The notes under the pieces were generated by a model. That model was not told the origin of the DNA, ran no database searches, and was given only the letters and a program-made list of their open reading frames with translations. Position numbers and translations under genes: made by a program. From the NCBI RefSeq assembly GCF_964340395.1, contig NC_135558.1, forward strand, positions 9,900,001 to 9,964,000: a stretch of 64,000 bases of DNA, in the 5' to 3' direction. The DNA is from Glandiceps talaboti. Taxonomy: Eukaryota; Hemichordata; Enteropneusta; Spengelidae. This document shows, in pieces, positions 54,093 through 64,000 of the stretch; position 1 is the stretch's first letter, and the number at the start of each line of letters is the position of its first letter.

Positions 54093-54849
54093 AAACTCCG
54101 CACACATCAAGTTTCTAGGCTAATGTACATGTAGCTGATTGTTATTCACAAATATTATACTTTAAATATCAAAATGATAACAATTTAACAACATATCATG
54201 TAAGTTTCGTAAAAAAACAAATATTCCTCTCAGAATTGTGATGGCTTTCAAAAGTCACTCACACATCTGAATGGCAAAATATTTTGCACAGAACTGGTGC
54301 ACAAAAACCTTTCTTTTTTAATCTTTATTACTATCAAAATGTGATTATTAGTAGATCAAAAAATCACATCTTGTATTGAATACGGTAATGGTCATATATA
54401 CATATATATATAATTATTATTCTTGAAATTTACAAATTGTATCTATGCCAGACAATCACTGTCATAGATAAAACAGACTAGACACAAAGATGATGTGATT
54501 ATGACAAAGATCATATACGATGTGACATCCGATATGATTGATGACGGTCATGCACAAATGATGTCAACTGATATGAATCTGGTCTACATCTAAGTATGCC
54601 ACTATCATTTTGAGCATAAAATGATCATGACCTGTTTGTCATGCAGCTATATGTTCATGACCTGAGGGCTCCGACAGCAAGACATGTATATACAATGTAT
54701 GTAATGGCTGTTTTGATGCACTGCTGTAAATTTACGCTATCTGACTGGCTGATTATGATAGAAAGTAACATAGTTCAACTATAATAAGACAAACATTTTT
54801 TTATAAATATACTATTGTGAAACTCACTGTAGACGCACATGAAGCCAAA
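54093..54849. other. No recognised feature
   Basis: AT-rich, no gene or repeat identified apart from short TATA-type runs near 54396-54412. Confidence 0.4.
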
Positions 54850-54860
54850 GAAATAACATT

Positions 54861-54901
54861 AACCGGAGGTTTGATTTTGCACTTTTATCGCACCTCCGGT
54901 T
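54861..54901. repeat. Perfect 10-bp hairpin
   Basis: AACCGGAGGT (54861-54870) pairs with ACCTCCGGTT (54892-54901) over a 21-base loop. The second copy (56084-56124) has A for G and T for C at the paired fifth position, plus one mismatch. Confidence 0.9.
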
Positions 54902-55114
54902 CACATTATTCCTATGGGAATTCACGCCTATACAATGTACACATGAAGCAATAGAAACAAGCCATTGAGAATGACATAGTCCCCGCTATGATTGGGTTTT
55001 AAGGAATTAGCACTACTCTGATCACGCAACAACACTTGTGAACCTAAATCAAACAGACTTAGATATGTCGGACATGGAACATGCCTACAACAAGAAAGGA
55101 TTGTTCGGGTATGG

Positions 55115-55955
55115 GGGATCATATCAATATGAAAATGGATATGCAAATGTATGTCATAGAACACTGTCCTAATACCAACTCTGAATGAGATCTGTTCAAG
55201 CATGTCTGAGTTATGGCTTTGGACATGGAAAATTCACAAAAACAAAATGGCTGCCAGGCAGCCATATTGGATCGTATCATGACGAAAATGGATATGCACA
55301 TGTATGTCATAGAACACTGTCCTAATACCAACTTCGAATGAGATCTGTTCAAGCATGTCTGAGTTATGGCTTTGGACATGGAAAATTTGCAAACAAAATG
55401 GCTGCCAGGCAGCCATATTGGATCGTATCACAATGAAAATGGATATGCACATGTATGTCATAGAACACTGTCCTAATACCAACTTTGAATGAGATCTGTT
55501 CAAGCATGTCTGAGTTATGGCTTTGGACATGGAAAATTTGCAAACAAAATGGCTGCCAGGCAGCCATATTGGATTGTATCACAATGAAAATGGATATGCA
55601 CATGTATGTCATAGAACACTGTCCTAATACCAACTTTAAATGAGATCTGTTCAAGCATGTCTAAGTTATGGCTTTGGACATGAAAATTCACAAACAAAAT
55701 GGCTGCCAGGCGGCCATATTGGATCATATCATGACAACAATGAATATGCACATATATGCCATAGAACACTGTCCTAATACCAACTCTGAATGAGATCTGT
55801 GTGAGCATGTCTGAGTTATGGCTTTAGACAGGGAAAATTCGCAAACAAAATGGCTGCTAGGCGGCCATATTGGATCGTATCATAAAACAAATTGACGTGC
55901 ATATGTATGCCATAGCATGTTGCCCCTGTACCAAGTTTGAAAAAAATCGGTACAG
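55115..55955. repeat. 150-151-bp tandem repeat, 5-6 units
   Basis: ccatattggat recurs at 55263, 55413, 55564, 55714 and 55865. Each unit has gtcatagaacactgtcctaa, gagatctgttcaagcatgtc and aaaatggctgccaggc. A unit of 150 keeps the minus frame open over several units, which explains the apparent ORFs. Confidence 0.95.
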
Positions 55956-55978
55956 GCATCTCCAAGAAACGGCTGCGG

Positions 55979-56030
55979 ACGGACGGACGGACGGACGGAC
56001 GGACGGACGGACGGACGGACGCACGGACGG
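55979..56030. repeat. (GGAC)n tetranucleotide run
   Basis: About 11-12 units with one GCAC interruption. This run followed by the hairpin below is a familiar element end in marine invertebrate genomes. Confidence 0.9.
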
Positions 56031-56044
56031 AACCCAATCCATAA

Positions 56045-56073
56045 GTCCCGTTCCGGACTTCGTCCGCGGGGAC
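56045..56073. other. Stacked hairpin after GGAC run
   Basis: GTCCC ... CGGAC-TTC-GTCCG ... GGGAC: two stacked 5-bp stems in 29 bases. Typical of the 3' end of this element type; possibly an RNA structure recognised by the mobilising enzyme (inference). Confidence 0.75.
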
Positions 56074-56612
56074 TAATAACATTAACCAGAAGTTCGATAC
56101 TACACTTTTACCGCACCTCTGGTTAATTTTATTCCTATGGGAATTCATGCAATATAGCATATACACACATCATGCATGAAACGATAAAATAACATAAGCC
56201 AGAAGTTTGATGTGGCTCTTTTACCACTCCGCCATTAAATGTTATTCCTAGGGAATTCATGCATATACACACATGAAGCGATAAAAATGACATTAGCTAG
56301 AAGTTCGATAATACACTTTTTAGAGCACCTCTGATTAATATAATTCGTATAGGTATTCAAACATGTACTAAATGCACTAAATGGTATATATAAAACGAAA
56401 CTTATCGTAGACGAGTATTGTACTCCTGTTACCTTATGTCTTGAAATAAGACTCTTGCAATAATACAAGGACAAAATCACACTCTAGCATTGACAGGTTT
56501 ATGTGTGCATACAGTTTCCTAATGGTGTACTAATAAATCAGCGACACTATTGGAATACATCTGAAACCCCGTCAGTCAACGAATAGTTCATTAGTTTCCT
56601 ATACAATGCACG

Positions 56613-56958
56613 AGCTAGGTTCAACAAAAACTATGGAATATATACTCTGGTCGTTTTACATCATGACAACTTATGTCTATAGTATGACAGTGCATATGCA
56701 TGTCTATGTCACTGCTTCTGCTGTATTTGAAATATGAGTCAAAATGTTCAAAATTGACATTACTTTCTCCGATTTTTCTTTGATATTACTGTCACTGGTA
56801 TGATTATGTTATTCTCCAATATTTTCTTCATTTTATAATAGCCAGAAATACTGGTGACTTAAGGATTGTCACTACTTGTCTAGCGACTTGTAGTCCCAAG
56901 GCCCCTCATGTCACTCATATTTTCCTTGGTTGAAAGAAGAAAAATATTGGGGGATAAC
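56613..56958. repeat. Dispersed repeat with palindromic MITE, copy B
   Basis: Direct-orientation relative of 45637-45951. The palindromic part is 56808-56958 (attctccaatattttcttc, agccagaaatactggtgact against tgtcactcatattttccttg and aaaatattgggggataac). Confidence 0.8.
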
Positions 56959-57154
56959 ATTTAAATACCTAGTGATGCACAAATATATTTCAGCAAGTTA
57001 CATGAAGCTGAATAACATATCTAGTTGTAAATATATCGTTCATGATTCCAAGATCAACAGCTAAGTAAACAGTAACATACATGTATAGTTACTTTGCTTT
57101 AGAACAGTACATTAGAAATGAATGTCACATCTATTACATGTAGAAAGACCTTAG

Positions 57155-57271
57155 TTGTTATGTTATGTAATGTAATGTAATGTAATGTAATGTAATGTAA
57201 TGTAATGTAATGTAATGTTATGTTATGTTATGTTATGTTATGTTATGTTATGTTATGTTATGTTATGTTAT
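57155..57271. repeat. (TGTAA)n changing to (TGTTA)n
   Basis: Pentanucleotide run in which one base switches abruptly for the second half, giving two homogenised blocks. Confidence 0.95.
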
Positions 57272-57887
57272 TATTTATTGAGGTGTCCTATGTGGACTTA
57301 TCAAATTATACTAGTAGACAGATCGAAATGTCACATTCATTTCTAATTAACTATTCCAAAGCAAAGCAACTACATTTTTCTGTCAAACATATGAAGTAAT
57401 TTTTCATTTGAAAAATAACACAGGACAACATTCAGATCTGGAATTTCCCTTTTAACAAACACACAGCTGTTATCAAGTAATGTCCGTGTTCTAGTATCCT
57501 GTTAAATAATTCACTATGTTCACCTCCATCACTTGTACTAAAGTTACTGTGTACTATCCTTTTTTGGCATGTCTGAAAACGCTGTGCGCTTGACTGAACC
57601 AAGTATCCTGTCCAAGTAGACTGTTTTAAATATTTAACAACTGTCACAATAAATAGTTTACGCATGTATACTGTATACAGTTTGTTGCTTGTACTTGTAC
57701 ATGTAAGTTACAGTGTATTTTTACGTACTGTCCTTTTTTGTGATGTGTTTGGAAATGTGAGTATTTGAAACTTGCATTTTTGACGTGTGTAACTTCGTAA
57801 GGTATCACAGTATATAAATGTCATTGAGAATTTTGACAAGCCACATTTGTTCAACCATGTCTGTTTTAATGAATACACATTTCAACT
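57272..57887. other. No recognised feature
   Basis: A minus frame at 57432-57665 has no domain I know. Confidence 0.4.
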
Positions 57888-57965
57888 ACAGGAGCTGGTA
57901 TTGTTGCTATGCGACCCTTCCGGTCGCCCTCTAGTGATGAACTGAGCAACAGCGCCAGCTCCTGT
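57888..57965. mobile_element. 78-bp fold-back element
   Basis: acaggagctggtattgttgc pairs with gcaacagcgccagctcctgt (three mismatches) around a GC-rich centre gacccttccggtcgccc. Confidence 0.8.
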
Positions 57966-59359
57966 GGTTTCACAAAGACATTTACGCATACTGGTATCAA
58001 AGTCATTTAGATCCCATTCAGTGCTCTAAACTTAGAGAAAAATATGTGTCTAAAATTGGACTGAAGTCAACAAGCTAACCGTGTAACATAATGATGTCTG
58101 ACATTTTCCTCTTTGTGACGTCAACAAGTTCATCGTGATGTGCTAAAAGTTATATGTTCAGCTCAAGTCAATCATTTTCACATATTATAATGTGAAACAA
58201 AGGTATCATAGAGCAGATTTTGCTTGCCAATTGTGTCCATACCATTGCCTTCAACATGTGAAAGGAGGAAACACTACATGTGCCTGTCAAATGTATAATG
58301 CATGTTGTGGATGGCAAGTTAAACTTAAAAGTGGACGACAAGATTGTTAGGTGGGCAGCTCAAATATGGAGAACTCTGTGGTGTTACAATGTATATATGT
58401 ACATTCATTTTTTGACTCTGAGTTGGTTTAAAGTGTGCAGTGAAACCCCCATCCCCACTCCCAATGTGTTACTTTTTCACCATGTTTTGAAAGCCCGTCA
58501 TAAAACATTGACGTTTAAAATGCATTGCAAATTGTCAAATGCTGAATGTTTGCAGGACTTCTACAACTCATGCATGCCTCAACATAAATTTGTTTTCATG
58601 AACAACTTTTACACATATACATGTATGTGTTTGCTAATCCCTTTTTAAGGTGTTTTCACTTCTGTATCGTATCAAGAAAGTAGGATGTCTACCTCAACAA
58701 CAAAACTTTCATGCATGATTCTTACAATGTTCTTTGCTAAGCCGTGACAGCATTCACCATTTTTTATTGTTAAGTCATACAAATAACACCTTTTAATAAG
58801 TGAAAATCGTCACGCACTGTCACCAAAGTGACAAGTGTTTGCGATAGTTTCCATGCCTGCTTCAATATATAGCTTGTTCTGACTTTTTGTCATGATTTTT
58901 ACACGTATATAATTGCTGATTTATTACTTTTCCACATTTTTATTGTGTCAAGTATGTTAAACAATATAAATAAGCTTTAGTTCAAAATTATCATAAGTCG
59001 TTGGAACAATTTGCAATAGTTTAACTCCACGATGCCAGGAGTGCCTCAAATAATAGCTAGCGGCTCATACGCATGACAATACATACGTGTATAATGATGT
59101 ATTTGTTTGTTCAAGCTATATATAGTATTTCATGCTCTAATTGTGTCAGGTAACTTTTTGTTACAAAAAGTCACGTTTTGATGTCATATATAGTGTAAAA
59201 AATCATGCTATATCTATGCAAGGTATATGTGACCTACAACTTTAGTATCAGTAGAACGCCTCAATGAGTAACCCTGCTCACTATGACTTGTACGTCATAC
59301 TTTACCTCAACGAACTCAAAACACGACTCCTTCCTGGGGGCTATAAATAAGTAAAGAAT
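57966..59359. other. No recognised feature
   Basis: A 122-codon plus frame at 58280-58648 has no domain or splice support. Confidence 0.4.
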
Positions 59360-59700
59360 GAATCTTTTGGATTACCTTTGGGAACACATGAATACTGTAA
59401 CGATTTTCAAGAACTCATTTAAAGTAATCAAATTTTGTGATGAATTTTTGGATGGAAACTGATTTCAAAAGGAAAAACAAAATACTGTTACAATGATGAT
59501 TTCCTGGACCAATAATTCACTTGAAGAGTCAGCAAATTAGTGGTGAATTTTTTTATTCCAGTGGAAAGGTTATTATATATTTCAATAATTCATTTTAAAC
59601 AGTCAGCAAAGTAGTGATGGATTTTTTGGATGAAATGAATACACAATGGAATATTGTAATGATTTTCAATAATTTAATAGCAGTCAGCATCTTTTAGGTA
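59360..59700. repeat. Degenerate ~90-100-bp tandem repeat
   Basis: 'gattttcaagaactcattt', 'gatttcctggaccaataattcact', 'tttcaataattcatttt' and 'gattttcaataatttaa' recur with attached 'gtgatggattttttggatg'-like blocks. Confidence 0.65.
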
Positions 59701-61129
59701 TATTATTTATCTTTATTATTGTGATATATTATACTTCTATACATCTAGGATCTTCGTGAACTTTTATTGTTTCAATATCTACCTTTGGGATTAGTGCATG
59801 TAATTCAATAAACCCAGCAGCATTAACCCTACCCTGAGAGTTCTAGTTGAACAAATCAAATTTGAGACTGATGTGAGTACCTTTTTACCAATTTGTTTTC
59901 AGGGAGACATGACGTATATCACATCCTGTATATGTTATTTCATTTAACATCATCCTCTTTTATCTTGCTCTTATCATCCATTGACTTTGTTGCCTAGCAA
60001 CATGTCAAGACAGTTTCATCTTATATGCTGTTTTCATATCTTCATGTCAGTTGTGCTAGAATGAACGAACTGGACTGTAGTGTTAAACTGATCAGGTTCT
60101 GGTTGGAAAAATCCACTGAATTTTGTTTCCCTTTTGGAGTTGATGCAAACAGATAAAATATTGCTCATTCATACCAGCTGCCTAGTTAATCTTCACTTAT
60201 AAAATCCTTCATGAATTTGTTCCCCTTTTCTCTTCTGTTTCCTCTTCCTCAATAATATATGATAAGAAAATTTTATTTTCCCATCCACTGTAATAAGGAA
60301 CATACATCATTTAAACAGATGTATACAAGTTTGTCTTTTTCTTTTCTGACAAGAGTTCTTTATTTTGCTCAAATATGGCGTGGCTGAAATTGTTAGTTTT
60401 TAGTTGCTTGCAAATACATTCGTAACTTTGTTCCCTATTCATCTCTTGTTCCCTTTTCCTCGAGACTTGAACAAAGAAGAACTTTCTGGAAACTATTTTC
60501 CCTGTATATAAATTTCCATTTCCTCTTTTTGTTGGTTTACAAGCTCACACATAATTACTAAGTGGATGTTTTCATGTACAACATACATTTTGTCTCGGTA
60601 ATAAAGTAATGGTCTTCAGACTATATTTAGATACAGTATCCATCTACCTGCACATACAAGCAAGTTCAGTTTGTGACAAGGGTATCAAATAATTAAAGCA
60701 ACCATCTGATATATGCAAAGTACATTCGACAAGAATCCATTTACTCATTGTAATACATTCCAGACAGAAATCGTGTATTTTAGAATCATGATATTCTTAC
60801 TCTCCTTTCATTTTACCTTAAATATTTTTGAACGGACTTCTAGATTTGTGAGATTTTTATAACATTTAGCAAAACACAGTTCCCATATCTATTAATGATA
60901 CATGTTCAGACTCTTCTTCTGGTCTTATAAAATAAGGAGCACTATCTGACACTAGAAATTAGAATGATGGTTACAATAGAACCTAAATATTTCTAAAAGT
61001 TAATTTTTAATATTTCATATCCATATCAAATACTGATACTTCATTCTGGACAATGCGATCCTTTCTTTAATACTGGCATTCAGGTATCTTTGTCTACAAC
61101 AAAGAAGTTATAAGCTCATGTGTAGACAC
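59701..61129. other. No recognised feature
   Basis: AT-rich; pyrimidine-rich 'ttcccttttcctc'-type stretches recur at about 60220-60530. No gene seen. Confidence 0.4.
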
Positions 61130-61301
61130 CAGTGTGCCCTCTAAGCCAATTTGACACGCAACTGATGCACACAATTTCTAGTGACGCACCAGCATTTGAT
61201 GTTCCCCTATCTCTTACTATGTGGTGACTCATAAGAAATGCCAGTTTTCATCATTTTGACTTAGAACAACAAAATTTGGCTATCATTATAGAGGCACACT
61301 G
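61130..61301. repeat. Dispersed repeat, inverted copy of 46.9 kb
   Basis: cagtgtgccctctaagccaa, aatttctagtgacgcacc, tatctcttactatgtggtga and caacaaaatttggctatcat match the complement of 46869-47031. Confidence 0.85.
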
Positions 61302-61529
61302 GAGACAAAAGTATACAAAATATACCATGCAAACATTTCCCTGGTTGATACGAATGTACATACAATGTAAAGTAGATGTACATCTACAGTCAAATCCCAC
61401 TATATGTACACTTAATATAAATTTGAAATGTCATACATGTATGTACACTTGTATATCGTAATCGCTTTTTTTCTGCAACTGACATGCCTGTCAATACGGA
61501 CTAACCATACAAACAAACTATATGTATAG

Positions 61530-61750
61530 TTGTTCAATGAATGTTTCCAGAACATGAAAATAGATCTTGGCAGGACTCTTTATTAAATTCTAATACCTTT
61601 TATCTCTTCTTCTTTTCTGCCTGTCATGTGAATGTCAGTATAGTGGTTCTATACACAGTGCATTTCATTGTTTAATACAATGAATGTTTCCAGAACATGA
61701 AACTAGAGCTTGGCAGGATTCTTTATTGAATTCTTAAACTTTTCACTATC
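61530..61750. repeat. Direct duplication, ~145 bp apart
   Basis: caatgaatgtttccagaaca, tgaaaatagatcttggcagg and actctttattaaattct recur with few changes at about 61533 and 61679. Confidence 0.85.
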
Positions 61751-61784
61751 TTACTTTAATACAGCCTTGTTTGCCAGTTAATTA

Positions 61785-62530
61785 AATTATGGGATGGATA
61801 TAATCCCTTGCACACTTTTACTCCTACACAGTTGATAGATTTCAGTAAAATCTGATACAAAACTGAACTAGACTATGAAGACGGTTGCATTTGTATAGCT
61901 TTGAAGCATCATTTGTTTACAAAAGTGGTACTTCAATGATTCATATTCATCTAACCCATCACATTTACATGATGGATAGACTGTTTTACACACTTCTACT
62001 CCTACACAGTGGATAGATTTCAATTAACCTATTACCTGATACAAAACTGAACTACATGTAGGGGTTGCCTTTTTTAAAAACTGTTTTTTGGTGGTTTTTT
62101 TAACTTTAAAGCATTACTTGCATATATATAAAATGTTCCTTCAATGATTCATATTCATCTAAGCCATCACATTTCCATGATGAATAGACTACTTAACACA
62201 GTTTTACTCCTACAGTTAACAGATTCCGGTAAAGTCTGATACAAAACTGAATTACTTTACAATGTCTGTACATAGTTGCATTTTTGTACCTTTGAATGTA
62301 ACTTGTTTATATAGATGTTTCTTCAAAGATTCATGTTCATCTAACCCATCAAATTTACAGGATTGATAGAATCCTTTACACATTTTTACTCCTACAGTGG
62401 ATAGATTTTACTAAAAAGACTGATAGAAAACTAAACTACTTTATGGTTTTTTGCTTTGAATGTCACTTATTTGCAATGGTGTTTCTTTAAATGTTCATAT
62501 TCATCTAACCCATCACATTCATTCTATGAT
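61785..62530. repeat. ~165-205-bp tandem repeat, four to five units
   Basis: Units contain cacttttactcctacacagt, gatagatttcagtaaaatct, gatacaaaactgaact, a 'gcatttgtatagctttgaa' block and tcatattcatctaacccatc. Unit ends at about 61966, 62171, 62351 and 62516. Confidence 0.88.
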
Positions 62531-64000
62531 TATGGAATACTCAACATAGCTGAATGACAGTTTATCTTACCATTCACAACTGGTATTATTAACACAAAAA
62601 TACTTGAAAAATTAGGACAATAGGCAAAACATCATTTTTGAGAAATATCATATCAACATTTATGAGTATGTTACATATCTGAATTCAATACTTATTATAA
62701 CATTCACTATCAGATCTACTTTGACTAATTTGCAGTAATCTAAGAAAACCTTCCAGATCACTGCCAACGCATGTTTCATGGTTGAATACACAAAATTCAA
62801 TTCAAGTCATATCAAATCCCTTCAAAAGCTATCTCGCATGTCAACAGCAATCTGTTGTAATTTAACACTTGCAACTATACCCCAACACAGCTATATCTAT
62901 CAACACACTCAATTTTTCACAAACTGTATAGGAGAACAACCTTCCCCTTTCAACATTACATCAATGAGGACAAACGTAACTTAATCTTGTCCAGTTCTAG
63001 TACCACAGTAGCTAGATGGAAATATATGTTTAGGAGACTGTGAGAGATTTTCATCCCACTCCATTATAGTTCTTCCGATAGAGAAACAGCAAAACTATGG
63101 AGATGTTTCCTACGCACAGTTTTTGAATGAAAAAACAGCCTAGGTCATTGCTAATGTCTATGATAAAAGTAATTACTTTCTAACAGCAATTCAACCTAAA
63201 TCTTTGTCTCGTCTGTTGTTTCTTATAATACATGTATGCTGGAGATGGTTAGGATTAACAAATCATCCCTCACACATTTAGATTTAGACTCCAGGATACA
63301 TGCATACAAGGATTATACATTTGTATATACTTCAAATTACCACAATATATTACTATAGAAATTCCTTTTACACATACGTACCACACATCACGTTTTGTTT
63401 CAAAAAGAAGAGTGAATATTCTATTTTCAACATAACAACGATATAACTTACCAGTATTAGCAATAAAAACACAAGATATATGCAATATATCGCCCTTATA
63501 ACATGTATACTACCACAGGTCTTCAATTATCTAATATTACTATATAAAATTCTTAATATATGTTGCTATTTGAATACATATTTCCTTCTTTTAATATGCT
63601 AAATATAGATCACTGGCAAGGGCCTTACCATATGCTTGTACATAACCAATACAACTGATGTAAAAGATGATAACAACCATATACTGTGTATTAAAATCAG
63701 TTACTCACTGGTAGAACTGCTATTGAAAAATATCTCCATGCATTATGAAAATCAATATCGAGCATCATTAATACTTTACAAGTCAATTTTCGTTAGAATC
63801 TGGGAAATCGACATATGTTTATAGTCCACTTTATATTTGTACAGTTTTGTATAGTATCAACATTGACATATTAATATATATGATATATCACTCTGTATAA
63901 GTAATAGTATAATATATTCATATCAAATAAAATCCTGGTACACTATGAACTGTTAATATCGTTAAATTTATCAAATAAGTCTGGCTTTGAATGTCATTTG
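62531..64000. other. No recognised feature
   Basis: AT-rich sequence to the end of the window without a supportable exon or repeat. Confidence 0.4.

Larger units (their letters stand above)
54850..56345. mobile_element. Composite repeat: hairpin units flanking a 150-bp array
   Basis: A ~105-bp unit (aacattaaccggaggttyga, cacttttaycgcacctccgg, ttattcctatgggaattca) occurs once at 54854 and three times at 56079-56340, on both sides of the 150-bp array and its GGAC run. The arrangement suggests one large non-autonomous element with repeated ends. No coding capacity. Confidence 0.55.

Noticed and set aside
55119-55808. Minus frames of 86-98 codons in the 150-bp array
   Set aside because: Unit length divisible by three keeps repeat frames open; the peptide repeats with the DNA.
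58280-58648. 122-codon plus frame
   Set aside because: Composition and lack of domain or splice context look accidental.

Overview
The window is animal nuclear DNA, AT-rich, intron-dominated and dense in microsatellites, minisatellites and fold-back elements. Both genes are metazoan families with short exons and GT/AG splice sites. The interspersed repeats (GGAC runs followed by a GGGAC hairpin, 'ggccatattggat' motifs, jockey/CR1-type and DIRS-type retroelement debris, many palindromic MITEs) resemble those of marine invertebrates such as molluscs, brachiopods, hemichordates or lancelets. I cannot place the species more closely. No bacterial operon, tRNA, rRNA or CRISPR array was found.

Layout. 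1-11450: no recognised gene; microsatellites, weak repeats, and a 2.1-kb satellite of 25-bp units (4786-6870) that contains a 1250-bp higher-order duplication. 11454-26253 (+): a sulfotransferase of the WSCD type, modelled as four exons and 297 residues. Its introns carry a near-perfect palindrome in AT repeats with a complete hammerhead-ribozyme fold on the minus strand, a broken Gag/RT-like retroelement, a 5'-truncated LINE with a 14-bp target duplication, and two TIR elements. 26254-30796: convergent intergenic space with at least three MITEs and hairpins. 30797-45024 (-): a five-exon gene for a 132-residue protein that I recognise as the homologue of human C1orf21, with an N-terminal MGC acylation motif and a C-terminal EFFKMLDEKIE signature. 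None of its exons exceeds 158 bp, so it is easily missed; I joined it by matching splice phases. Its largest intron has a seven-copy ~121-bp repeat carrying an octamer (ATGCAAAT) in most copies. 45025-64000: no exon recognised; diverged dispersed and tandem repeats, a 34-bp array with inverted outlying copies, a 150-bp array, and several hairpins.

The two genes are convergent and I see no functional link. The sulfotransferase should act in the Golgi lumen. The C1orf21-type protein should sit on the cytoplasmic face of membranes through N-terminal lipidation. The most unusual signals are the ribozyme-bearing palindrome, the satellite with its higher-order duplication, the octamer array, and a hairpin repeat with a compensatory base change between copies.
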